A stretch of DNA of 64,000 bases from Cyclobacteriaceae bacterium. GTDB taxonomy: Bacteria > Bacteroidota > Bacteroidia > Cytophagales > Cyclobacteriaceae. Numbering within the stretch: position 1 is the first letter of the stretch; each line of letters starts with the position of its first letter. The notes under the pieces were generated by a model. It had not been told where the DNA came from and did no database searches. It saw only the letters and a list, made by a program, of their open reading frames with translations. Location of the stretch: assembly GCA_019638355.1 (NCBI GenBank), contig JAHBTY010000006.1, positions 248,001 to 312,000 on the forward strand. The letters are read 5' to 3'. This document shows positions 25,601 through 33,608 of the stretch, one piece after another. A program made the translations under genes and the position numbers.

Positions 25601-27467
25601 GCGTGTATGGCGCAATACAGGTGGCTTTCCGTTAAGCACATCGCAATTTACATTGGTGGGTGATTTACCAACTGGTGATAATCCAGGCCGCATGTACACA
25701 GGCGATTTTGATCGGGATGGAAAACTAGATATCCTGCTCTATCATTCAACCGGAACAAGTAGCACGTTGCTTATAATTTTTCACAACACCAGCACAATTG
25801 GCAACATTAGTTTTACCCGCGTTGATATAACCAACCCCAGTGCAACCACTGTTGCCACTGTTGCCGATTTGGATGGCGATGGTAAACCCGAGATCATTAC
25901 CACCAGCGAAAGCGGCAATCGATTCTCAATTTTTAAAAATATTCACACAACCGGAGTCTTAACGGCAGCTTCATTTGCAGCACCATTCAATACAACGGTT
26001 ACTGCACCGCGTGGTGTTACCACTGGCGATTTGAATTTAGATGGCAAACCTGAAATAATTCTCACACGCGCTGCCGGATTATTAGTAGTTTATGAAAATT
26101 TAATTCCCTCGGTTTCTATATCGATTACAACTCAACCAGTTTCAATGTCCGTTTGTGATGGAATTACAACTTCATTTACAACAACTGCTACAGGCACCAC
26201 CAACATTACATATCAATGGCAGTTTTCATCAACCCTTGCCGGAACGTTTACCGACATCAATAACGGAGCGGGTTATAGCAATGTAAGCACGGCATCACTT
26301 TCCGTAAACACAACCGGGCACTTTGGTGCAGGTTTCTATCGCTGTCGTATTACGGGTGATTTGGCAGCAGCTGTTTTTAGCAATGTTATTGAACTTACAA
26401 TCAACGCCATACCGGCAGCACCTTCTGTTACTAATGGCACCCGTTGTGGTGCCGGCAGTGTAACGCTTTCTGCTTCGGGTGCCATTAATGGCCAATACAG
26501 ATGGTACTCCGCAGCAACCGGAGGAACTGCAATATCCGGTGAGGTAAATAGTAATTATGTTACGCCCTCCCTAACAACAACAACTCCTTACTTTGTTTCT
26601 ATTAACAACGGTTGTGAAAGTACGCGTACTGCTGTGTCAGCTACTATCAATCCTATTCCTCCTATTCCAACTATCTCATCCAACATTACACTGGTTTCAA
26701 ATGCAGTAACTGTTTGCAGTACTTCAACCCTCACACTTACTGCGCCTAATGGGTTTAGCGGTTACAATTGGTCCACCGGTGCAACTACTGCACAAATTAA
26801 CGTAAGTGGATCGGGAAGTTATTCGGTAATCGTTACCGATGCAACGGGATGCGCAAGCCCTGCTTCGGATGCCGTTACCGTTACCGTTGTTCCGGCTCCG
26901 TGTGTTAACTCAGCCCCGGTTATTAGCAACACAATACTGGGTACTACAATTGGCAACGTTATCGCAATTGATTTATCTGCGTTAATCTCCGATGCTGATG
27001 ATAACCTTGTACTAAGCTCTTTAACAATTTTACAACAGCCAGCCAGTGGCGCGCAAGCTTCGCTGAATGGAACCATCCTACAGATTAATTATTCCGGTAA
27101 TTCATTTACGGGAACCGATGTAATCATCATTCGTGTATGTGATGTGTTTGGTGAATGTACCTCGCAAACTTTGGAAATAAATGTGATTGGCGAAATCGAA
27201 ATCTTTAATGCGGTATCTGCGAACGGAGATAATAAAAATCAATACTTCCGGATCGAAAACATTGATTTACTTCAACCCGACAACACCGTTACCATCTACA
27301 ACCGTTGGGGCAGTAAAGTGTTTGAAGTTGAAAACTATAAGGAAGCCAACGCCTTTAGAGGTCTTAATCAAAATGAAAACGAACTACCCTCTGGAACGTA
27401 TTTCTATAAAATCTTCTTCAAATCAACTGGTAAAACACAACATGGATTTTTAGTGTTGAAACGGTAA
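22674..27467 (+). CDS. Giant T9SS surface protein with FG-GAP/VCBS, TIG and Ig domains
   Basis: 1597 residues. Signal peptide (MKHIFRWILMLCPLAVVA); laminin B-like module (about 20-200); IPT/TIG domain (about 202-280); a first run of FG-GAP/VCBS repeats with calcium-loop motifs such as DIDGDGWLDI, DFDNDGKIDI and DLNGDGKPEI; a second TIG (about 686-760); a second FG-GAP run up to about 1140; an Ig domain (from 1150); one copy of the 83-residue Ig module; a PKD-like segment; a cadherin-like segment (from 1415) and the type B C-terminal domain (from 1506). The FG-GAP runs should form calcium-dependent propellers on the cell surface. The C-terminal domain reads SANGDNKNQYF where relatives have SPNNDGKNDFF. 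Co-transcribed with the PorP/SprF gene. Confidence 0.93.
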   Translation: MKHIFRWILMLCPLAVVAQITSTFDTDTEGWTASHTGGTAATFNHQVTGGNPNGFVSVAPPTAGGSVNTSFTWYWNAPNTFFGNYDFSYGSNLKLDLQQSVAGTDNTQSDIIIYSGSNTLHFNFTNKPAVSPAWTSYTVALDETAGWRWGSTAGALALKAQIKIVLANITGIRIRCKYSNTTGYTSGLDNVVLEKRTLETSPVITSFSPASALAGEIVTITGSNFGSTKDNNIVYFGLVRATIVSGNSNQLTVQVPPAATRAPISVINTTSSLVAISTSDFQPLIFSDPDFIGHLLPGSFSNNVIVPYGDFNDNGLAGGAMGDIDGDGWLDIVAFEDPGKFAIFLNQGQSGNLSASSFAPKVQIPSGELGQGNSNGTILHDFDNDGKIDIATYFRGASPSLTGGFTISRNVSTPGTVSFEPAEQFYNVGIFCSGLDVADLDGDGRLDFLLNSSGLYFAQNISTPGNIEFATLRFLNASGGAVSTKDLNGDGKPEIMVVASGSFNLLENTSTVGNIQFAAPVNFAGSAVSGITLADLDSDTKPDILYYRINGFNDYDLVIKKNIHTTGALSAASFDADIILSKVGRAYSQRVADLNGDGKPDILIALNSGSTGYGFGVFESKVEPGVLNTTSFLPLIEYEETSNGVLAIPLIGDLNGDLLPDVVGFASSDGGEHGLILYTNQTIAAPNISVNTVSPLAAPVGSTVTITGNKFSSDIARNTVWFGAVKANVLTASKNEITVTVPPGASYERVSVTRDNRTSRYHLPFSTTFSSGVIFDGTSFGTPVTFPVTGADYDVEAADLNGDGKPELVAESRVVTGIIRNYAWSFENVHTTGAISSSSFIISDTTNESAINLRLVDLDEDGRQDIVSQTAMFRNSTVTNEIEFDNNISGVNGLNQNWADFDLDGKTDVITTDGGTSLLIWRNRTKPGPFRTGAFSTFSAAIGLTKPSANGGTAVGDFDNDGFVDIASANPNTDNMRVWRNTGGFPLSTSQFTLVGDLPTGDNPGRMYTGDFDRDGKLDILLYHSTGTSSTLLIIFHNTSTIGNISFTRVDITNPSATTVATVADLDGDGKPEIITTSESGNRFSIFKNIHTTGVLTAASFAAPFNTTVTAPRGVTTGDLNLDGKPEIILTRAAGLLVVYENLIPSVSISITTQPVSMSVCDGITTSFTTTATGTTNITYQWQFSSTLAGTFTDINNGAGYSNVSTASLSVNTTGHFGAGFYRCRITGDLAAAVFSNVIELTINAIPAAPSVTNGTRCGAGSVTLSASGAINGQYRWYSAATGGTAISGEVNSNYVTPSLTTTTPYFVSINNGCESTRTAVSATINPIPPIPTISSNITLVSNAVTVCSTSTLTLTAPNGFSGYNWSTGATTAQINVSGSGSYSVIVTDATGCASPASDAVTVTVVPAPCVNSAPVISNTILGTTIGNVIAIDLSALISDADDNLVLSSLTILQQPASGAQASLNGTILQINYSGNSFTGTDVIIIRVCDVFGECTSQTLEINVIGEIEIFNAVSANGDNKNQYFRIENIDLLQPDNTVTIYNRWGSKVFEVENYKEANAFRGLNQNENELPSGTYFYKIFFKSTGKTQHGFLVLKR

Positions 27468-27527
27468 AGACCCTTAACGTTTCTATGACTTTGCAAATAA
27501 GAGCTTACTTGGGTAATTTTCACAATA

Positions 27528-29537
27528 ATGAAAAAATTACTCGCGGGTCTTATCATGATTCAAGTTTACACTGTCGCCTGGGCTCAACCGAGCGACAGCC
27601 TGCAAACGCTTATTCAAAACTCAAAAACCGATACTACAAAAGCCATTCTGCTTAGCATTTTAGCAGATGAACTCACCAAAACCAATCCGCAAAAATCTAT
27701 TGAAGTCGCGCTAGCAGGTTTAACGCTTTCAACCCGAATCCAGTTCGAACGTGGTATATTTGAAAATAGCTTTTCGCTGGCCAGTGCATTTCAGGGTCAG
27801 GCTTTATTCGATTCGGCTATCCTATACTTTCATGTAGCTGAAGCAGCGGCAAGGCGGCAACAAGATGTTTCAGCGCAAGCGAAAGTATATTCCGGGCTTG
27901 GCCATTCGTTCATGCGCAAGTCTGATATGGATTCTGCACGCTACTATCTTGATAGAGGCTTGGTACTGGCGCAATCTGTTCATGATTATCGTACTGAAGC
28001 GGGCATCTATAATAATTATGGCAATGTTTTTCTGGAGGAAAGTAACTTTCAACAAGCGTTGGATTATTTTATTAAAGCCGCGAAGCTTTACGAAAACCCG
28101 GTGCAGGATACCTATGGACAATGCCTGGCCTTATCCAACATTGGTAACATTGAGTATCGGTTGGGTAATTACAACAAGGCCTTGAATTATGCCTTGCAAA
28201 GTATGAAACTCGCCCAACAGGAATCATTAATTCCTCAAATGGGGTATGCACACAAACTGCTTGGTCGCATTTACCGGCAGCAAAAAAAATACGATAGTGC
28301 GTTGCTGGAATATGATTTAGCTCAAAAACTCTATGTGCGATTAGGAGACATACGCAGTGCAGCCGAACTCCTGCAAAATGTAGGCAACATTTATTTTGAT
28401 AAAGAACAGTATGCAGCTGCTTTAAAAAATTATACTGAATCATTAAACCTCGCCCGAAAAATTTCTAACAAAGCAATAATCGCTTATGCCTATTCAGCCA
28501 TGGGCCAGGCCAATTACGTGCTTAAAAAAAATGACCTGGCTCTGCTCTACCTGGATTCCGCACGCATAGCAGCCCAAGGTTTGAACAATGCTTATTTATT
28601 GATGGATACCTACGAGGCTATCAGTGCAACCTACGAAGCCAAAGGCGATTATAAAAAAGCATTACGGGTAACACAACAATTCGTTGCACTGAAAGATAGC
28701 CTTACACAAGCTGAGAATCGTGCATTGATGGAAGAAACACAAGCCCGCTATGAGTTGGAAAAAAAACAAGCTCAGATTGATCTACTGCAAAAAGATAAAG
28801 AACTAATCACATTGGACGCGCGCAGGCAACGCGCCATACAAATTGGTGCCTTCACAGCATTGGCCCTCATGCTTGTTATTGGCATCTTGCTGATCAATCG
28901 TTACAGAACTATCGCACGTACCCGAAGGCTGGCCGAAATTGAAGCAGTAAGAAATGATATTGCCCGCGATTTACACGATGACATCGGCTCCACTCTTTCT
29001 ACTATCAACATCATCAGCAAATTAGCGATGCACGAAAATCCAACTGGCAACAATACTCAACTTAGCCGCATTGCCGAGCAATCATCCAAAACAATGGAAA
29101 GCATGAGCGACATTGTGTGGTCGATTAATCCCACCAACGATTTGTTGGAAAAAGTGCTGGTAAAAATGAAAGTGTTTGCAGCCGAAATTCTGGAACCTTT
29201 GAATATAGCCTACCGCTTTTCAGAAGTTGGCGTTGATACGCAATTAACACTTCATGCAAAACAAAGAAAAAACTTCTTCTTGATTTTTAAGGAAGCTATA
29301 AACAATGTAGCCAAGTACAGTTGCGCCAACGAAGTTACGATTTCCTTCAAGCAACAACCTAAAACCATTACCATGACGATTGCCGACAATGGGATTGGGT
29401 TCGATCATAATCAAGCATCGGACGGAAACGGGCTACGCAACATGGAAGCCAGGGCGCGCGATCTGCAAGCTAAATTCTCGTTAAAAAGCGAAAAAGGGCT
29501 GGGTACAACTATTACGGTAGAATTACCTATTACATGA
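27528..29537 (+). CDS. TPR-repeat sensor histidine kinase (paralogue)
   Basis: 669 residues with the same plan as the kinase at 9221: signal peptide (MKKLLAGLIMIQVYTVAWAQ), a periplasmic TPR array (about 40-400), coiled coil, one membrane helix (about 445-465, AFTALALMLVIGILLINRY), then ARDLHDDIGSTLSTINIIS with His483 and a HATPase domain (EAINNVAKYS, DNGIGFD, GNGLRNMEARA). It follows the giant surface protein by 60 bp and precedes its NarL-type regulator by 46 bp, the same gap as in the first cassette. A TGACTTTG at 27486-27493, one base off the -7 consensus, may give it its own promoter. Confidence 0.93.
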   Translation: MKKLLAGLIMIQVYTVAWAQPSDSLQTLIQNSKTDTTKAILLSILADELTKTNPQKSIEVALAGLTLSTRIQFERGIFENSFSLASAFQGQALFDSAILYFHVAEAAARRQQDVSAQAKVYSGLGHSFMRKSDMDSARYYLDRGLVLAQSVHDYRTEAGIYNNYGNVFLEESNFQQALDYFIKAAKLYENPVQDTYGQCLALSNIGNIEYRLGNYNKALNYALQSMKLAQQESLIPQMGYAHKLLGRIYRQQKKYDSALLEYDLAQKLYVRLGDIRSAAELLQNVGNIYFDKEQYAAALKNYTESLNLARKISNKAIIAYAYSAMGQANYVLKKNDLALLYLDSARIAAQGLNNAYLLMDTYEAISATYEAKGDYKKALRVTQQFVALKDSLTQAENRALMEETQARYELEKKQAQIDLLQKDKELITLDARRQRAIQIGAFTALALMLVIGILLINRYRTIARTRRLAEIEAVRNDIARDLHDDIGSTLSTINIISKLAMHENPTGNNTQLSRIAEQSSKTMESMSDIVWSINPTNDLLEKVLVKMKVFAAEILEPLNIAYRFSEVGVDTQLTLHAKQRKNFFLIFKEAINNVAKYSCANEVTISFKQQPKTITMTIADNGIGFDHNQASDGNGLRNMEARARDLQAKFSLKSEKGLGTTITVELPIT

Positions 29538-29578
29538 TTGGGGTATAGCGTTCCTGTCAGAATAATTTTTAATTTGAT
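29532..29578 (+). promoter_or_regulatory. Conserved kinase-regulator junction element, copy B
   Basis: ACATGATTGGGGTATAG (29532-29548), a 19-bp spacer, then TTTAATTTGAT (29568-29578), ending 5 bp before the regulator ATG. Same blocks, spacer length and distance to the start as copy A at 11078-11124; the spacers share no evident similarity. Confidence 0.6.
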
Positions 29579-29583
29579 CCTAA

Positions 29584-30210
29584 ATGGCCACATCGGTGCT
29601 TTTATACGAAGACAACACCATGCTGCGCGAAAGCATCAGTAGCATGATCCGCCTCGACCCGCGGTTTGTGGTTGCCGCTGCCTTCGAAAATGTGCTGCAC
29701 GCTGAAAATCAAATTGCAGAACTTAATCCAGACATTATATTAATGGATATCGACATGCCGGGGCGAAATGGTATTGAGGCCGTAACCCGCATTCGTGCCA
29801 CCGGTAGCAAAACTCCGATTTTAATGCTTACCGTGTTTGACGATACCCAACATGTATTTGATGCCTTACGAGCCGGGGCCTCTGGCTACCTGCTTAAAAA
29901 ACATCTTTCCACCAAACTATTTGAATCAATTGATGAAGTTCTAAATGGAGGCGCCCCTATGTCGCCCACGATTGCCTTTATGGTAATTGCGGCCATGCAA
30001 AAGCCTGCTGTTAACCCATACAAGTTAACCACCCGCGAACACGAAATACTTACTTCCCTATCGAAGGGAAACAGTTACAAACTAATGGCTGCCGAGTTTG
30101 CCATTACCGTTGATACCGTTCGGGCACACATCAAAAAGATTTACGAAAAACTACACGTGCATTCCCAAACTGAAGCCGTAAGCAAAGCCATTAAGGAGCG
30201 GTTGGTGTAA
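29584..30210 (+). CDS. NarL/LuxR-family response regulator (paralogue)
   Basis: 208 residues, the same length as its paralogue at 11130. Receiver with YEDN acidic pocket, Asp55 in ILMDIDMPG, MLTVFDD and YLLKKH; a LuxR helix-turn-helix (LTTREHEILTSLSKGNSYKLMA; TVRAHIKKIYEKL). The recognition helix differs modestly from the paralogue (DTVRAH versus DTVRTH), so the two may bind similar sites. Followed after 85 bp by another T9SS surface-protein gene, a likely target (inference). Confidence 0.95.
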   Translation: MATSVLLYEDNTMLRESISSMIRLDPRFVVAAAFENVLHAENQIAELNPDIILMDIDMPGRNGIEAVTRIRATGSKTPILMLTVFDDTQHVFDALRAGASGYLLKKHLSTKLFESIDEVLNGGAPMSPTIAFMVIAAMQKPAVNPYKLTTREHEILTSLSKGNSYKLMAAEFAITVDTVRAHIKKIYEKLHVHSQTEAVSKAIKERLV

Positions 30211-30212
30211 TT

Positions 30213-30236
30213 GGTATTACCTATTTATGTAATACC
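30213..30236 (+). promoter_or_regulatory. Inverted repeat between regulator and surface-protein genes
   Basis: Perfect 8-bp arms GGTATTAC and GTAATACC around an 8-nt AT-rich centre, starting 2 bp after the regulator stop. No T-run follows, so it is a poor terminator; its position 60 bp before the next start fits an operator or an RNA hairpin. Confidence 0.45.
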
Positions 30237-30295
30237 GTGTCGTTTAATTTAAGCACAACTTTGATACTAAGACAACCAGCTTGATATCAAACGCT

Positions 30296-33200
30296 ATGAA
30301 TTCTGTTATCGATAAATCCAACGTAACTTTAAAACTATGTTTACTGGTATTGAGCTGTGCACTGCAGTTACAGGCACAGGTTACCTTTCAGGGAACACCC
30401 CTCATCAGCATGCCGTCCACACCACAGGGTTTAGCCAAAGGCGATTTTAACAACGATGGACGCATGGATTTTGTAGGTGTAAATTTTAATGCTCTCGCAA
30501 ATCAGCAAGTAACTATCTTACTTAATTCGGGTAGTGGTACATTCACCGGCTCGAACAAACGCAATTTTGCATCTCGTCAAAACACACTGAATGTTGCCGT
30601 TGGCGATTTTAATAAAGATGGCAACCTGGATGTTGTAACCGTTAGCCAGGAAAATACCAACGCATTCGCGCTTTTACTGGGTGATGGAACCGGCAACCTT
30701 GGAGCACCCATTTACTTTAATGCCGGTAATACTCCACAAGGCATTACCGTTAGCGATGTGAATAAAGATGGAAACTTAGACGTATTGGTAACCAATAGAG
30801 GTACGCCCAGCGATGTTTATATCTACCTCGGAAATGGTTTGGGAAATTTCTCAGTACCAACCATTATAGCAATTGCCAATGTGTGGGACATAACAGCTTC
30901 TGATTTTAATAACGATACCAATCCTGATTTTGCGGTGTATGTAGGCAATACCGTTCAGGTATGGTTTGGAAACGGAACCGGTGCCTTCACACTTGGACCA
31001 ACTATTACAGGTTTTGGTATTTCGGCCAACCCCATAACCAGTGCCGATCTGGATGGCGATGGCGATATGGATATACTGGCAGCCAGTGGCTACACACTAA
31101 ACGATGGAAGTGGAAATTTTGCACCTCGAATTATTTTAAGCCAGACAGGAAGTGTTTACCGTGTGGCCGACCTCAACAACGATTCGCACCCGGATATAAT
31201 CGCCAACGATAATAATCAAAATACACCCAACATGAGAGTATTGTTAGGTGATGGCACCGGCACCTTTACCTTGCTTGCTAAATTTGAAATAAGAGGTTAT
31301 GCGACCGGAATAGAAGTAGCCGATGTAAACAACGATAGTAACCTTGATATTGTGAGTATTGGTGCCTGGGGCGGTGTGCCTGTAGCCGATGTATTGTTGG
31401 GTGATGGAACTGGTTACGTTACAAATGCACCGATTAAATATCCTACTGTAACAGACCCACGCGATATTGTTAAAGGCGATTTTAATGAAGATGGTAAAAT
31501 TGATTTTGCATTAACGCACGCCAGTAATGTTGTTACCATTTATTTGGGGCAAGACAACGGACGTTTTACAAAAACTGCAACCAACTATGCAACCGGTACA
31601 TTACCTCAATACATTTTGGCGTTCGATTATAACAAGGATAATCACCTTGACCTGGTAACACTCAATTGGAGTGGCTCATCGCTAACCGTTTTAACCGGTG
31701 CAGGAAATGGCTCCTTCAACTTACTGGGGCATTTCCCTGTAACAACTTTATCGGGTAGCCGGTTAGCAATAGCCGATTTTAACAACGATACATTTGTCGA
31801 TCTGGCCGTTTCTGGTTTCACCAATAATACGATCAGTATTCTTACCGGGACCGGAAGCGGGTTTAATGCACCTTATACCATTGCAACATCACAAAATATT
31901 TCAGAAATAAAAGCTGCTGATTTTACAGGCGATGGTAATCAGGATATAATAGCTGATTTTAATAATATAAACCGCATGGTTCTTTTTATAGGAAATGGCT
32001 TAGGTGGTTTTACTGAAAGCACAACTCAATATGCGCACCGAGGCAGCTTCTTTTTAATTGAGGATATTAATAATGACACCCGCCCTGATGTAATTGCATT
32101 CTCGAATAATAGTAGTGGCGATGACTATTTCATTAATAACGGTTCCGGAAGCTTTACAGGTACCGCCATGTCTGTTTCGTTGGGTGGCTTTCCGTGGGGC
32201 TATGAAGACATGAATGGTGATGGCATTAAAGATTTGATTGTGGGTGCACAAAACATGACAAGTTCCAGTCCGGGGCAGATTGTTGTATTTAGAGGAACAG
32301 CCGGTGGCATTTCAAATTCCATTCTTATTGATAAAGATTACTCCGGTGGGAACCGTTTTGTTTTACATGATTTAAACTTAGATGGGCGTACAGACATAAT
32401 TACAACTTCAAATAATCTGTATGAAGATTATGTTGGGTCATTAATTAACACTACAGTTGCAGCCGGTTGCCCGGCTATTACTTCGCAATCGTCATCAGCT
32501 TCGGTTTGTACCGGCCAGTTTTTTAGCTTTGGCGTTACTGCATCGGGTAGCGCACCCTTGACCTATCAATGGCGCAAAGATGGAATAGACATGCCCGGCC
32601 GAACCACTGCAACCCTTACATTTCTTGCCATCACTTCAGCTGATGCCGGAACGTATAGCTGTAGGGTGAGTAATGGCTGTGGTAGCATTGTAAGCAACAA
32701 TATGGTGTTAACAGTTGCAACAAGCCCAACAGCACCCGGTGCAACGGGTGCCACCGGTTGCGCGGGTACAAGCCTTACACTTACCGCAACCGGAGCGGCC
32801 AATGGCCAATACCGGTGGTATGCGTTAGAAGAATTTACCGATCCATATGGCAATCCATCCTTTGATATAATACTCATACCCGGTCAAACCAACAGCACTT
32901 ACACTACTCCGCCCCTGTCGGAAACAACAAATTTTCAGGTTACAATTTCGAACGGCACTTGTGAAAGTAGTCCAACACCTGTTGCAGCAACTATTAATAA
33001 TTGTAACGGTACCCCACCGGTTATTACCACCCAGGCATTGGTTACTCAAGCCGGACAAACCATTACACTTGATCTGATTCCCTTAATCGCAGTTACCAAT
33101 GGCAGTCTTGATTTAACATCGCTTCAGATCATTGAACAGCCAGCCAGTGGTGCAATTGCTACTATCAATTCAATCGGAGTGCTTACCATAAATTATTCAG

Positions 33201-33571
33201 GAATTAATTTTACCGGAACAGAAAGCATTACCATTGGCGTGTGCGATACCAACGGGCTTTGTACAGAACAAGCGTTTACCATTGTAGTTAGTGAAGGACT
33301 TGAAATCTTCAATGCAGTATCGCCCAATAACGATGGTAAGAATGATTTCTTCGCGATAAGTAATATAAGCACGCTTGAACCAGAAAATACGGTAAGTATT
33401 TACAACCGGTGGGGTAGTAAGGTTTTTGAAGTTGAAAATTACTCGGAAGACAATGCATTTCGCGGGTTAAATCAAAATGGAAATGAATTACCATCGGGTA
33501 CCTATTTCTACAAAATCATATTTAAGTCAACCGGCAAAACACAGAATGGATTTTTGGTTTTGAAGCGATAA
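30296..33571 (+). CDS. T9SS-secreted FG-GAP repeat surface protein
   Basis: 1091 residues from the ATG at 30296; a TTG five codons earlier is possible but less likely. Signal peptide ending LQLQAQ. Residues about 35-715 are FG-GAP/VCBS repeats (DFNNDGRMDFV, DFNKDGNLDVV, DLDGDGDMDIL and many more), expected to make calcium-binding propellers. An Ig (I-set-like) domain follows (YQWRKDGIDMPGR, DAGTYSCRVSNGCG), then one diverged copy of the 83-residue Ig module with an inserted loop, a cadherin-like stretch, and the type B C-terminal domain (NAVSPNNDGKNDFF, VSIYNRWGSKVF, LPSGTYFYKI, GFLVLKR). Its last 90 residues are nearly identical to those of the 22674 protein. Confidence 0.92.
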   Translation: MNSVIDKSNVTLKLCLLVLSCALQLQAQVTFQGTPLISMPSTPQGLAKGDFNNDGRMDFVGVNFNALANQQVTILLNSGSGTFTGSNKRNFASRQNTLNVAVGDFNKDGNLDVVTVSQENTNAFALLLGDGTGNLGAPIYFNAGNTPQGITVSDVNKDGNLDVLVTNRGTPSDVYIYLGNGLGNFSVPTIIAIANVWDITASDFNNDTNPDFAVYVGNTVQVWFGNGTGAFTLGPTITGFGISANPITSADLDGDGDMDILAASGYTLNDGSGNFAPRIILSQTGSVYRVADLNNDSHPDIIANDNNQNTPNMRVLLGDGTGTFTLLAKFEIRGYATGIEVADVNNDSNLDIVSIGAWGGVPVADVLLGDGTGYVTNAPIKYPTVTDPRDIVKGDFNEDGKIDFALTHASNVVTIYLGQDNGRFTKTATNYATGTLPQYILAFDYNKDNHLDLVTLNWSGSSLTVLTGAGNGSFNLLGHFPVTTLSGSRLAIADFNNDTFVDLAVSGFTNNTISILTGTGSGFNAPYTIATSQNISEIKAADFTGDGNQDIIADFNNINRMVLFIGNGLGGFTESTTQYAHRGSFFLIEDINNDTRPDVIAFSNNSSGDDYFINNGSGSFTGTAMSVSLGGFPWGYEDMNGDGIKDLIVGAQNMTSSSPGQIVVFRGTAGGISNSILIDKDYSGGNRFVLHDLNLDGRTDIITTSNNLYEDYVGSLINTTVAAGCPAITSQSSSASVCTGQFFSFGVTASGSAPLTYQWRKDGIDMPGRTTATLTFLAITSADAGTYSCRVSNGCGSIVSNNMVLTVATSPTAPGATGATGCAGTSLTLTATGAANGQYRWYALEEFTDPYGNPSFDIILIPGQTNSTYTTPPLSETTNFQVTISNGTCESSPTPVAATINNCNGTPPVITTQALVTQAGQTITLDLIPLIAVTNGSLDLTSLQIIEQPASGAIATINSIGVLTINYSGINFTGTESITIGVCDTNGLCTEQAFTIVVSEGLEIFNAVSPNNDGKNDFFAISNISTLEPENTVSIYNRWGSKVFEVENYSEDNAFRGLNQNGNELPSGTYFYKIIFKSTGKTQNGFLVLKR

Positions 33572-33608
33572 TCTTTAAAAACCAATTATTTTCAATCTTC
33601 AACTGAAA

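Noticed and set aside
22674..27467. Several long minus-strand open frames under the giant adhesin gene
   Set aside because: They follow the repeat periodicity of the sense gene and show no start context or family resemblance.
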